Shown in pieces: positions 36,609-45,063 of a stretch of DNA of 64,000 bases (its first letter is position 1; each line of letters starts with the position of its first letter). This stretch comes from Streptomyces tibetensis (GTDB lineage Bacteria > Actinomycetota > Actinomycetes > Streptomycetales > Streptomycetaceae). Where the stretch lies: positions 1-64,000 of the forward strand of contig NZ_SZVW01000024.1 of NCBI RefSeq assembly GCF_007655005.1, given 5' to 3'. Made by a program: the position numbers and the translations under genes. Under the pieces are notes generated by a model. It was not told the origin of the DNA. It ran no database searches and saw only the letters and a program-made list of their open reading frames with translations.

Positions 36609-37816
36609 ATGAAGTTTTTGGTGTGCAGGGCTGCCAGCGCCGCCGCTTCATCCTCGGGGAAGCCGATGAAGGCCAGGCGTCTTCGGCGGCCTTCGTCCAT
36701 GGCCTGTTGAAGCTGTTGCACCTTTTTCCAGCCGCGTTCGATGGCCGCCGGCTGCCACGAGCCGGCGGCGATGAGGACCAGGGCGTCGAAGACGTGCTGG
36801 TTGAGCCCGGCGGTGTCCACGAGTGCGGCGTGCCTGCGCTCCACGGCTGTGCGCAGACGCGTCAGGAAGGCGGGGTCACGTTCGACCGCATGAGCGGTGT
36901 GGGCGACCCCGAACGCGACATGCCGGGCCTCGTCACGCGCGGCCAAGCGGGTCACATCCGCCGTGACGGAGTCCGGCGCGTGCCGATGGAGGAATCGGAG
37001 CAGGTCGACGAAGGATCCTTCCCCCAGGACGGACAGCAGGAAGGAAGCGAGTGTGAAATCCGGTTCGTCCAGCAGTGTCTGGAGCGAGGTGCGGCCGCCT
37101 GCGCCCGACACCCCCAGTTCGGTGCGGTTGAGCAGCGCTCGGCGGGTGAACACCTCCATGTGACGGGCCTCGTCGGCGACCTGCACGGCGAGGAGTTGCA
37201 TGACCTCCCTGAAGTGCGGATGCAGGCGGGAGAGGAGGCGGGCCGGCAGGACCAGGGCGGCCTGCTCGTTCTCCACCAGGTAAGTCATCACCTGCACCAC
37301 GGCGTCCTCGACGGCTGCGGGAAGCTCCACCCGCGTGTCCCAGTCGACCGCCGTCGCCGGATCCCACTGCCCCGCAGCCGCCTGTGCGTACAGGCGTGGA
37401 GCCACATCCGCCCACACGAGGTCGCGGTCCACCCAGTCCACCGAGAGGGCGGGGCCGCCGGGCTCGACGAGAGCACCGCGGGCCGCGAGTCCCCAGCGCC
37501 GGTCGGCGCGCTCGACGACCTGTCCCGGAAGCGCGCTGCCGGCCCGCTCGGCACCGTGCCGACGGCTCTCGTCCGACGATCCGTTGACGATCACGGGGAG
37601 AGGGCCGGCCATGTCGAACCCGTGACCGTTCGCCCGGCACCAGGCGCGCAGGTGGACGGCGAGCGCCGGGTGCCGTCCTCGAACGGCCAGGCGCGTCCCG
37701 GGCGGGCGGTTGAGCAGGGCGTGCTGTACGAGGAGGTGGCCGCCGACGTCGAGTCCCAGGTTCTCAAGGTCGATAGTCGGCAGCCGTGACGCGTCCTCGT
37801 TCGTCGTAGAAGCCAC
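36605..37816 (-). CDS. Ferritin-like diiron protein with degenerate N-terminal TusA-like domain
   Basis: A 403-residue protein from GTG 37816. Residues 15-67 resemble the sulfur carrier TusA (LENLGLDVGGHLLVQHAL, PGTRL, WCRANGHGF), but the catalytic CP motif is replaced by DVGG, so sulfur or selenium transfer by that Cys is excluded. Residues 165-370 form a four-helix ferritin-like domain with ligands E182/E184, EARH (216-219), E266 and DEARH (295-299). This suggests a diiron oxygenase or oxidase. It overlaps the upstream PhnD-like gene by 53 bases. Linked to the Sec genes on the same strand; substrate unknown. Confidence 0.75.
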   Translation of the reverse strand: MASTTNEDASRLPTIDLENLGLDVGGHLLVQHALLNRPPGTRLAVRGRHPALAVHLRAWCRANGHGFDMAGPLPVIVNGSSDESRRHGAERAGSALPGQVVERADRRWGLAARGALVEPGGPALSVDWVDRDLVWADVAPRLYAQAAAGQWDPATAVDWDTRVELPAAVEDAVVQVMTYLVENEQAALVLPARLLSRLHPHFREVMQLLAVQVADEARHMEVFTRRALLNRTELGVSGAGGRTSLQTLLDEPDFTLASFLLSVLGEGSFVDLLRFLHRHAPDSVTADVTRLAARDEARHVAFGVAHTAHAVERDPAFLTRLRTAVERRHAALVDTAGLNQHVFDALVLIAAGSWQPAAIERGWKKVQQLQQAMDEGRRRRLAFIGFPEDEAAALAALHTKNFM

Positions 37817-38615
37817 TCGTGCTCACCGCCCTCTCCAACGCCGTATAGCCCTGGAGGCGACCCGGTCGCCATTCCTTGAGCCCTTCCAGGTCGAGCAGGG
37901 GCCTGACCTCGGCGTCTGCGTAATCCATGGCGAGGAGCAGCCGCGTGAACGCCTCGACGGCCGCCGGGTCCGCCGACGGCCCCGCCGTCATGTTGCAGTG
38001 GTCGTAGGGGTCCGTCTGGGCGATCACCCTGACCGCCCCGGAGGGCATGAGCCCCTCGCGTGAGAACGTCAGCAGGTTCGTGTCGCTCAGGCACGCGGCA
38101 TCGGCCTTTCCGGCCATGAGCGCCTCCACCGCCGCGCGCTCGCCGCCGATGTGGTCGCCGTGCAGTCCCGTACCGATGTCGAAGCGCAGTACGCGGACGT
38201 CTCGCAAGTGGCCCGCCGTACGGAGCTGTTCCAGCGGCAGCAGGGTCGCCTGGGGCGAGTCGACGGCTCCGGTGGCCAGGGTGCGGCCGGAGAGGCCGGT
38301 CGGCGAGGTCAGTGAGGAGTCCGCGCGCACGACGACGACGGAGGTCAGGTCACAGTCGGTGTCTCGCATGGCCACGGCCCGCACCTGCTCGCCGCGCGCC
38401 TCCGCGAGGCGTCTGGAACGCACCCAGGCCAGCGGGGAGTTCCACGCCGCGTCGATCCGCCCGGCCAGGAGATCGGTCACCTGCCGCTCGTAGTGGGAGT
38501 ACAGGACGTAGTCGAACGCGAAACCCTGGCCACGGAACCAGGTACGGAAGCCGTCCCAGATGGTCACGACCTTGGGGTCGTACGCCACGGCACCCAGCAC
38601 CAGAGAGGTCGTCAC
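37764..38615 (-). CDS. PhnD-like substrate-binding protein without signal peptide
   Basis: A 283-residue type II binding-protein fold of the phosphate/phosphite/phosphonate class (FDYVLYSHYERQVTDLLAGR; AAWNSPLAWVR; LSGRTLATGAVDSPQATLLP). It begins at GTG overlapping the upstream TGA and has no signal peptide or lipobox, and no permease or ATPase gene is nearby. It may bind a small molecule in the cytosol, as ThiY-like or substrate-delivery proteins do, for the neighbouring oxygenase-like enzymes. Function unproven. Confidence 0.75.
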   Translation of the reverse strand: MTTSLVLGAVAYDPKVVTIWDGFRTWFRGQGFAFDYVLYSHYERQVTDLLAGRIDAAWNSPLAWVRSRRLAEARGEQVRAVAMRDTDCDLTSVVVVRADSSLTSPTGLSGRTLATGAVDSPQATLLPLEQLRTAGHLRDVRVLRFDIGTGLHGDHIGGERAAVEALMAGKADAACLSDTNLLTFSREGLMPSGAVRVIAQTDPYDHCNMTAGPSADPAAVEAFTRLLLAMDYADAEVRPLLDLEGLKEWRPGRLQGYTALERAVSTSGFYDERGRVTAADYRP

Positions 38616-39742
38616 TGCGCGCCCCCGTCCAGGAGCGGCAGGCCGAGCAGGGCACGTCCGGTGAAGTCGAGGAGTGCATCGGTGGTGGGGGCCATGACGC
38701 GTGCGGCCCGCGAGTCGCGGAAGCGCCTCTCGAGGCCCAGTTCCTTGCGGAACGCAGCTCCGCCGCAGACTTTCAGCGCCGCGTCCGCCACTTCCGCCGA
38801 CGTCTCGGCGGCGGCCGCCTTCACCTCCAGCGTGAGCAACTGTGCCTCGGGAAGCCCCTGTTCCAGGGCATCGACGGTCTTGTCGAGCAGGGCACGTGCG
38901 CTGTCGGTCTCGATACGCATCCGGGCGGCGGCGGCCCGCGCCACGGGCTGGTCGGCCAGTGACTGGTCGAGATGCTCGAGCCGGGTGCTGCGGAGGTGCT
39001 GGAGCGTCTCCGCCACGACGGCGTCCGCCAGTCCCACGCTCGCTGCCGCGTTGAGCACGAGGAACCAGGGCAGGGCCACGGTGAGTGCGAGATCGAGGCC
39101 CGAGCCGTCGGCCCCGAGCCTGCGGTCCTCGGAAACGTGCAGGCCCTTGGTCTCGACGGGTGCCGAGTGGTTGCCTCGCAGACCCAGCCCGTCGAAGCGC
39201 CGTGTCACCGACAGTGCCGGATCCTTCGAGTCGACCAGCCACAGTGTCATGGCTCCCGGCGAGGCGGCCGGCCGGCTCGACCACACATAGCTGTCCGCCT
39301 CTCCGGCGGACGTCACCCAGCTCTTGCTCGACTCCAGCACGATGGCGCCGTCACGGGGTGTCGCCGTGCCCATCGGCGCCCAGAAGTGACTGCGGGAGCC
39401 CGCCTCGGAGAAGGCCAGGGTCGTCAGGTGGCGTCCGGAGGCGATGTCCTGGCGCATCTCGTCGGTCCCGACGGCCGTGATGAGCGCGGTGGCGCTGTAG
39501 TGCATCAGCACCACCATTGCCGTTGAGCCGCAGGACCCGGCAAGACGACGGACGACATCGGCGGCTGCCCGTACGGTCTGTCCGCCCCCTCCGGACTCCC
39601 GTGGCACCGTGAGCCCCAGCAACCCCGCGCCACCCATCGCTTCCACGGCTTTGCGGGGGAAGATGCCGTCGCGGTCGACCCGTTCCGCCTCGGGCTGCAC
39701 GACGTCTTCGATGATCTGTTGCAGGGCTTCTTCGTACGGCAT
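38612..39742 (-). CDS. Acyl-CoA-dehydrogenase-like flavoprotein lacking the catalytic Glu
   Basis: A 376-residue protein with the ACAD fold (helical N-terminus, LAFSEAGSRSHFWAP in the flavin region, LKVCGGAAFRKELGLERRFRDSRAARV near 340). Where acyl-CoA dehydrogenases carry EGT after the RDxR segment, this protein reads MAPTTDALLDFTG, so the usual base is missing. Such members are often flavin-dependent monooxygenases (DszC/SfnC-like). AGGAGA precedes the ATG. It is coupled by GTGA to the PhnD-like gene. Confidence 0.75.
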   Translation of the reverse strand: MPYEEALQQIIEDVVQPEAERVDRDGIFPRKAVEAMGGAGLLGLTVPRESGGGGQTVRAAADVVRRLAGSCGSTAMVVLMHYSATALITAVGTDEMRQDIASGRHLTTLAFSEAGSRSHFWAPMGTATPRDGAIVLESSKSWVTSAGEADSYVWSSRPAASPGAMTLWLVDSKDPALSVTRRFDGLGLRGNHSAPVETKGLHVSEDRRLGADGSGLDLALTVALPWFLVLNAAASVGLADAVVAETLQHLRSTRLEHLDQSLADQPVARAAAARMRIETDSARALLDKTVDALEQGLPEAQLLTLEVKAAAAETSAEVADAALKVCGGAAFRKELGLERRFRDSRAARVMAPTTDALLDFTGRALLGLPLLDGGAQ

Positions 39743-39857
39743 TTCTTCTCCTGATCCAGTGCGCGGTGCGCGGTGCGCGGTGAACGGTGGCAGGTGGAGG
39801 TGGCAGATGGCGTGGGACGGAGGGCGAGGGGACGGAGGGCGAGGGGAAGGGGTGAGT

Positions 39858-41630
39858 TCAGGTGCACTGCCTGTGTGTCGCGTCGATGCGCCTGGTGAGC
39901 CCCGTCCGGTCCATCAGTTCCAGGAGGGGCACCGCGACGCGGCGGGTGGTGCCCAGTGCCTGTCGTGCCTGGCTGAGTGTGAACGGCCCGGAGAGGGCGG
40001 ACAGACGCTGCCGGGCTCGCTGCGGTGCGTCGGGCAGCAGCACGACGCTCCCCGGCAGGCGCAGCAGCAGCCCGTTGCGGGCGGCCGCGGCGACATGCCG
40101 TTCCGTCAGCCCCAGCGACAGCAGTTCGTCCACGGAGGGGGCCCCGAAGGGTGTCTCGGTCAGACGATCGCGAACGGATCGCATCGCGCGTTCGACGGCT
40201 TCCGGGAACGCGGGCCTCGCACCCGCACGGTGCACTCCGGTCGCGTCGTGCACCAGACCGGCTTCGCCGACGAGGGCGTCGAGCAGACCGGGGTCGGGCA
40301 GCGCCAGTTCCCGCACGGCCGTCTCGCGGGAGATCCCGGGCGCCAGCGGGTGTTCTCGCGCCCACTCGTCCGTGACCTGGCACAACCGCGTTCTCCAGGT
40401 GTCCCACTGTCTCGTGTGGACCAGCCAGTCTCCGACGGTGACAGCGTCCAAGGCCGGTTCGCTGCCCGGGGGCAGGACCCCTGTGGCCAGCAACCGGCTT
40501 CGGGTGACGGCGCCCAGGCGTTCGACTTCCAGGGCCGGCTCGGGAATGTCGGGCACGTCGGCGAGTGCCGCGCCGCGCGCCGCTGCCGCCCCACGCCGGT
40601 CGAGCGGCGGCGGGAGGACATCGAGGACGACCGCGCCGATGATGATCTTCCGGTTCCCCGGCGCGCGGATCACGCCGCGTTCGCCCTGGTGCACTGCGAT
40701 CGGGTCGGCGAGTCCGAGACGTGCGGTGTCGGGGCCGAGGGGTCTGGCCCGTACGGGTATGGCGGCGGAGCCGAGGTGGAACACGAGTTCCTTGGGCAGT
40801 CGCTCCACCAGCCGCGTCAGGCGGACGTCCAGTTCGCCGGCGACCGTCCATCCTTCCGGGCCGATCAGCGCCTGCCCGCGCCTTACCGAGGAGCAGGCGC
40901 TGCCGCGCAGATTGAGGGCGACACGGGAGACCGCCGCAGCGCCGCTCACCGTCGCCTTGAGGCATTCCATCGAGCGGACGCGGACGGTGCGGCCGGTCGA
41001 GGCGATCCGGAGCTCGTCTCCGACGGAGATGCTGCCGCTGCCGAGCGTGCCGGTGACCACGGTGCCCGCGCCCGGCACGGTGAAGACCCGGTCGACCCAC
41101 AACCGGGCGGGCCGTCCCGGGTCCGGTGCCGGCATCCGGGCGACCATCCTCGCGCAGGTGTCACGCAGGATGTCCATGCCGTATCCGGTGATCGCGCTGG
41201 TTTCCACGATGTCGACGTCCGCCAGCGACGTGCCGGCCAGGTGCTCACGAGCCTCCGCGACAGCCGGTGCGGGGTCGGCGAGGTCGGCGCGGGTGACGGC
41301 GAGAACGCCGTACCGCACGTCGAGGGCGTCGAGTACCGCGAGATGCTCCTCGGTCTGTCTCGCCCACCCCCCGTCGGCCGCCACCGTGAGCAGAGTCGCG
41401 GGTGCGGGTCCCACGCCGGCCAGCATGGTGGTGAGGAACCGCTCGTGCCCGGGAACGTCGACGAAGGCCGCTGTCTCGCCGCCCGGGAGGGTGGTCCACG
41501 CGTATCCGAGGTCGATGGTCATGCCGCGGCGCCTCTCCTCGGGCAGCCGGTCGGTCTCCATCCCCGTCAGGGCCCTGAGCAGTGCGGTCTTGCCGTGGTC
41601 CACATGACCGGCGGTGGCTATCACTCGCAT
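39858..41630 (-). CDS. selB: Selenocysteine-specific elongation factor SelB
   Basis: A 590-residue translation factor. G1 GHVDHGKT (7-14), switch region RRRGMTIDLGYA, DVPGHERF and a VTRADLADP-type NKxD equivalent form the GTPase; domains II-III follow (VDRVFTVPGAGTVVTGTL). The last ~200 residues are the winged helices that bind the SECIS hairpin (LSLGLTERHVAAAARNGLLL). It delivers Sec-tRNA to UGA codons. Its start overlaps selA by ten bases. Confidence 0.95.
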   Translation of the reverse strand: MRVIATAGHVDHGKTALLRALTGMETDRLPEERRRGMTIDLGYAWTTLPGGETAAFVDVPGHERFLTTMLAGVGPAPATLLTVAADGGWARQTEEHLAVLDALDVRYGVLAVTRADLADPAPAVAEAREHLAGTSLADVDIVETSAITGYGMDILRDTCARMVARMPAPDPGRPARLWVDRVFTVPGAGTVVTGTLGSGSISVGDELRIASTGRTVRVRSMECLKATVSGAAAVSRVALNLRGSACSSVRRGQALIGPEGWTVAGELDVRLTRLVERLPKELVFHLGSAAIPVRARPLGPDTARLGLADPIAVHQGERGVIRAPGNRKIIIGAVVLDVLPPPLDRRGAAAARGAALADVPDIPEPALEVERLGAVTRSRLLATGVLPPGSEPALDAVTVGDWLVHTRQWDTWRTRLCQVTDEWAREHPLAPGISRETAVRELALPDPGLLDALVGEAGLVHDATGVHRAGARPAFPEAVERAMRSVRDRLTETPFGAPSVDELLSLGLTERHVAAAARNGLLLRLPGSVVLLPDAPQRARQRLSALSGPFTLSQARQALGTTRRVAVPLLELMDRTGLTRRIDATHRQCT

Positions 41631-43039
41631 GCGGCCTGCCCTCGTTCCTGGGAGCCCGCGCCCCGCCGCTCGGCCGCGCCCCGCCGCTCGGCCGCGCTCC
41701 GTCCACCGGCGTGCTCGGCCTCCACGACCGTGGAGGCCCGCAGGACCGCCCCCGCCAGCTCGCCGTCGCGTTCCGCCGGCACGCACCTCAGATCCAGCAG
41801 GCAGTGCCCGCGTTCGGCCCGGCCCACCACGCAGGGCTCACCCGCGCGCAGCGCCTGTGTGTACCCGGAGGGCAGACGGACCGCCCAGCCGGGCAGCCCG
41901 ACGCCCGGTGCGCCACCGCCGCCGACGATGCCGTCGCTCGGTACCGCACCGGCGGGTATCTGCCGGGCGGTGAGTCGGCGGGCCAGTTCCTCGGCGCGGG
42001 CGCGCAGCTCCTGGGCGTCCGCGTGCAGGAAGGTGAAGGCGGGTGGCCTGGGCCCCAGGAGGGTCGCTTCCAGGGCGGCGAGGGTCAGCTTGTCCACGCG
42101 CAGGGCCCGGGCGAGAGGGTGGGCGCGCAGGGCGTCGACGACCTCGCGGGTGCCGAGCAGCAGGCCCGCCTGCGGGCCGCCCAGAAGCTTGTCGCCACTG
42201 GCGGTGACCAGGTCTGCTCCCTGTGCGAGCCAGTCGTCCGCGTCGGGCTCCTCCGGGAGCACCGGGTCGGCGGTGAGCAGGCCGGAACCGATGTCGGCGA
42301 CCACCGGTGGGCCGAGCGTGGCCAGGTCGGCGACGGAGACGGAGCTGGTGAAGCCCTCGACGCGGAAGTTGGACGGGTGGATCTTCAGGAGGAAGCCCGT
42401 GCGGGGGCCGATCGCCCGGCGATAGTCGTCGAGATGTGTGCGATTGGTCGTTCCGACCTCACGCAGTTGCGCGCCGGTGCTGACCAGGAGGTCGGGCAGG
42501 CGGAAGCCGTCTCCGATCTCGATGAGTTCCCCGCGGCTGACGACGATCTCTCGGCCCGCGGCGAGGACCGTGGCGGCGAGGACCAGGGCGGCGGCGCCGT
42601 TGTTGACGACATGGACTTCCTCGGCCCTGGGTACGACCGCGCGCAGGGCCGCCAGGGTGCCCCGCCCCCGGCGGGCTCTCGTCCCGCTCTCCGTGTCGAA
42701 CTCGACGTCCACGTAGCCACTGGCCGCCTGTACGGCCTCGACAGCGGCTGCGGACAGGGGCGCACGGCCGAGGTTGGTGTGCAGGACGACGCCCGTCGCG
42801 TTGAGGACCGGGCGCAGTGTGCCGGCGGTCGGCGGCAGCAACGCCGTGGCCAGGTCGGCGACGGCTTCAGGGGGTATCTCTCCGCCGCGTGCCCGCCGCT
42901 GGGCCTTGTGGACGGCTTCCTTGACGACTCCGTGCCCGAGCCGGCGGGCCGCGTCGGCGAGACGGAGGTCGGCCAGCAGGGAGTCGGTGCCCGGGATGCG
43001 TCGGCGCGGATCGTCCGCGGCGCGTCTCGCCGTCGTCAT
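41621..43039 (-). CDS. selA: L-seryl-tRNA(Sec) selenium transferase SelA
   Basis: A 472-residue PLP enzyme that converts seryl-tRNA-Sec to selenocysteinyl-tRNA using selenophosphate. NATGVVLHTNLGRAPLS (~85) and the PLP lysine in TASGDKLLGGPQAGLLLG (~300) are characteristic. The C-terminal tail has the repeat AAERRG, encoded by an 18-bp tandem duplication. It overlaps selD by four bases (ATGA). Confidence 0.95.
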   Translation of the reverse strand: MTTARRAADDPRRRIPGTDSLLADLRLADAARRLGHGVVKEAVHKAQRRARGGEIPPEAVADLATALLPPTAGTLRPVLNATGVVLHTNLGRAPLSAAAVEAVQAASGYVDVEFDTESGTRARRGRGTLAALRAVVPRAEEVHVVNNGAAALVLAATVLAAGREIVVSRGELIEIGDGFRLPDLLVSTGAQLREVGTTNRTHLDDYRRAIGPRTGFLLKIHPSNFRVEGFTSSVSVADLATLGPPVVADIGSGLLTADPVLPEEPDADDWLAQGADLVTASGDKLLGGPQAGLLLGTREVVDALRAHPLARALRVDKLTLAALEATLLGPRPPAFTFLHADAQELRARAEELARRLTARQIPAGAVPSDGIVGGGGAPGVGLPGWAVRLPSGYTQALRAGEPCVVGRAERGHCLLDLRCVPAERDGELAGAVLRASTVVEAEHAGGRSAAERRGAAERRGAGSQERGQAACE

Positions 43040-44079
43040 CCGACCACGAGGGTGTGGTCCTGGGCGGGCAGCAGTTCGCCGATGACCGGAGCCCCCGGTA
43101 TCTCGCCGACGATCAGCAGTCCGCCGGACGTCTGGGCGTCGGCCAGCAGCAGACGCTCCTCCTCGTCGACGGCCGCGCCCCACCGTGTGTGAGGGTCGAC
43201 CCAGGCGAGATTGCGCCTGCTCCCGCCACTGACGAATCCGTCCCGGACCGCCTCGCGGGCACCGTCGAGGTAGGGAACGGCGGCCGGGTCCACCCTGGCT
43301 GTGACGCCGCTCGCGCGCGCCAGCTTGTGGAGGTGTCCCAGCAGTCCGAAGCCGGTGACGTCGGTCGCGCAGACGGCGCCCGCGGACAGTGCCGCCGAGG
43401 AGGCGTCCCGGTTCAGGGTGGTCATGGCTGCGACAGCTTGCGGGAAGTTCTCCCCGGTGCGTTTGTGGCGGGTGTTGAGGACGCCGATCCCCAGGGGCTT
43501 GGTCAGTGACAGGGGCAGACCGGGCCGGCCGGCATCGTTGCGCAGGAGGCGGTCCGCGTCCGCGATCCCGGTCACCGCCAGGCCGTACTTGGGGTCGGCG
43601 TCGTCGATGCTGTGTCCGCCCGCCAGATGGCAGTCGGCGGCGCGGGTGACGTCGAGCCCGCCACGCAGCACCTCCCCGGCGAGTTCCATGGGCAGGGTGT
43701 CGGTCGGCCAGGCCAGCAGGTTCACGGCGACGACAGGGGTGCCGCCCATGGCGTAGACGTCGGAGAGGGCGTTGGCGGCCGCGATGCGGCCCCAGTCGTA
43801 GGCGTCGTCGACGACCGGTGTGAAGAAGTCGGTGGTGAGAATGGTCGCCTGCGTCCCCTGCAGACGTACGACGGCCGCGTCGTCGCCGCCGTCCAGTCCG
43901 ACAATGAGTTCCCCCTGGCCGAACTCTCGTGCAGGATCGGGCAGCTGAGCCACCATCGATTCGAGCCGGCCCGGGTCGATCTTGCAGGCACAGCCTCCGC
44001 CGCGGGCGTATTGCGTCAGTCGTACGTCGGGTGTCCGTGGAGCGGAACGCGTCTGCTGGGGCTGGGTGTCGGTGTGCAT
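43036..44079 (-). CDS. selD: Selenide, water dikinase SelD
   Basis: A 347-residue enzyme that makes selenophosphate from selenide and ATP. The glycine-rich N-terminus GGGCACKI carries Cys where some orthologues have Sec; the ATP sites VGLDGGDDAAV and DFFTPVVDDAYDWGRIAAAN follow. The start is uncertain: ATG 44079 or GTG 44088, neither with a clear ribosome site. It heads selD-selA-selB and is divergent from tRNA-Sec. Confidence 0.95.
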   Translation of the reverse strand: MHTDTQPQQTRSAPRTPDVRLTQYARGGGCACKIDPGRLESMVAQLPDPAREFGQGELIVGLDGGDDAAVVRLQGTQATILTTDFFTPVVDDAYDWGRIAAANALSDVYAMGGTPVVAVNLLAWPTDTLPMELAGEVLRGGLDVTRAADCHLAGGHSIDDADPKYGLAVTGIADADRLLRNDAGRPGLPLSLTKPLGIGVLNTRHKRTGENFPQAVAAMTTLNRDASSAALSAGAVCATDVTGFGLLGHLHKLARASGVTARVDPAAVPYLDGAREAVRDGFVSGGSRRNLAWVDPHTRWGAAVDEEERLLLADAQTSGGLLIVGEIPGAPVIGELLPAQDHTLVVG

Positions 44080-44155
44080 GCTTCCCACTGTCGAAAGGAG
44101 CTTCAGTGATCGAATCCGGCTGTCGTGCCAGGGACGGGTCGGTTACGGTGGCGCC

Positions 44156-44248
44156 GGAGGCGTCAGGGTTCCTGGTGGGCCTCCCCGCCTTCAAAGCGGG
44201 TGGGGCGAGGCATCCTCGCCCGGCGGGTTCGATTCCCGTCCGCCTCCG
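44156..44248 (+). tRNA. selC: tRNA-Sec (anticodon TCA)
   Basis: Acceptor GGAGGCG (44156-44162) with CGCCTCC (44241-44247) and discriminator G; the eighth pair is a T-C mismatch. D arm of about six pairs (GGGTTC/GGGCCT), anticodon stem CCCGC/GCGGG with loop CTTCAAA and TCA at 44191-44193, a long variable arm (GGGCGAGG...CTCGCCC) and T arm with TTCGATT. Extra length and TCA are diagnostic. CCA is not encoded. Confidence 0.95.
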
Positions 44249-44274
44249 CCGGGTCGAGCGGCTCTCGCCGCTCC

Positions 44275-44319
44275 GGAGACCGGTGCCGGGCCGCTTCTCT
44301 CGGCCCGGCACCGGTCTCC
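44275..44319. terminator. 18-bp bidirectional terminator between tRNA-Sec and the redox operon
   Basis: GGAGACCGGTGCCGGGCC and its perfect complement flank a nine-base loop. It lies 26 bases after tRNA-Sec and 9 bases before the convergent stop at 44329, so it separates the two transcripts. Confidence 0.85.
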
Positions 44320-44328
44320 TGCCTTTGC

Positions 44329-44613
44329 TCAGCCGAGCAGCGGTCCCATACCGGAGCGGCCGGGCCTGACGAGGACCACGTCCTCGGGTCCCGAGGTGAC
44401 CCGCACCTGTCCGGCCGTGCGCCGCATGGAGCCCACGGACTCCATGCGTATCGCTTCGTCGACGTCGACTCCCGGGCGGTTCAGGTGCATGGAGATGACG
44501 TCCTGAGGGCTGCCGTCGGCAGCGACGTCGGCGGCCACGTAGACGTTCGAGGTGCCGTCCGGGTTGTCCTTGATGAAGGCGACGCCCCGGTCTGTCGGAG
44601 TACGAGTGATCAC
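44329..44613 (-). CDS. Small hypothetical protein, last gene of the redox operon
   Basis: A 94-residue protein from GTG 44613 overlapping the previous stop (GTGA). It is rich in Asp and Val (TSNVYVAADVAADGSPQDV; SGPEDVVLVRPGR) with no cysteine, membrane segment or signal. It could be a small cytosolic beta protein. It ends at the strong terminator. No family recognised. Confidence 0.6.
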   Translation of the reverse strand: MITRTPTDRGVAFIKDNPDGTSNVYVAADVAADGSPQDVISMHLNRPGVDVDEAIRMESVGSMRRTAGQVRVTSGPEDVVLVRPGRSGMGPLLG

Positions 44614-45062
44614 GAGTGGTTCCTCCTGTCTGTGTGAAGGTCTGTGTGAAGGTCTGTCTGAAGGTCTGCGTGCAGGGTGGAACCTGCGGCGAACAGCGGT
44701 TCCCGTGCAGCGGTCGGCGTACCGAACATGACCTGCTTCCACTCGCCGCTGTAGGCGTAGATCCCACAGGACGTGGTGGCGCGCAGACGGGCCGGTAGGC
44801 GCGACGCCGTGATGTGACGCTGTGACTCGCCCATGGCATAGACACTGTCCAGCCGGTCCCAGAGCGAGAAGCTCAGGAGGGTCCGGCTGCGCCACTGGAC
44901 GAGCGTGGTGTGGCCGAGGTAGCCGTCGGCCACCCGGCGCACCTCACGTTTGACCCTGTGGTGCAGGGCGAGGATGAGCAGCAGGGAGAGCAGGCCGCGG
45001 CACTCGAAGCGGGTGAGGACCACCTGCCCCCGCGGATCACTGACACGCCGATGTCCGGTCAT
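44610..45062 (-). CDS. Hypothetical protein, possible monooxygenase-like alpha/beta barrel, with 12-bp repeat tail
   Basis: A 150-residue protein whose ATG lies one base after the Sec-protein stop. Residues 20-35 are hydrophobic (LLSLLLILALHH). Residues 45-120 (TTLVQWRSRTLLSFSLWDRL, ESQRHITASRLPARL, WKQVMFG) recall the dimeric alpha/beta barrel of DUF3291/heme-degrading-type proteins, weakly. The C-terminus repeats LHTDLHTD, encoded by four near-identical 12-base units (44630-44677). Role unknown. Confidence 0.55.
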   Translation of the reverse strand: MTGHRRVSDPRGQVVLTRFECRGLLSLLLILALHHRVKREVRRVADGYLGHTTLVQWRSRTLLSFSLWDRLDSVYAMGESQRHITASRLPARLRATTSCGIYAYSGEWKQVMFGTPTAAREPLFAAGSTLHADLQTDLHTDLHTDRRNHS

Positions 45063-45063
45063 C

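Noticed and set aside
36605..38615. Further in-frame TGA selenocysteine codons in the sel-linked genes
   Set aside because: I read through the stops of the ferritin-like and PhnD-like genes. Read-through gives short Arg/Pro-rich tails or stops quickly, with no motif, and I saw no hairpin with GGUC at the right distance.
39609..42425. 938-codon plus-strand ORF opposite selB and selA
   Set aside because: Antisense shadow with Arg/Gly-rich low-complexity translation.
43036..44088. SelD as a selenoprotein
   Set aside because: Some SelD proteins have Sec in the GGG(C/U) motif; here the codon is a normal Cys (GGGCACKI) and no in-frame TGA exists.
44106..44369. Plus-strand ORF beginning after AAGGAG and running through tRNA-Sec
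   Set aside because: It overlaps the tRNA and the terminator, has no domain character, and the AAGGAG is probably chance in the divergent promoter region.
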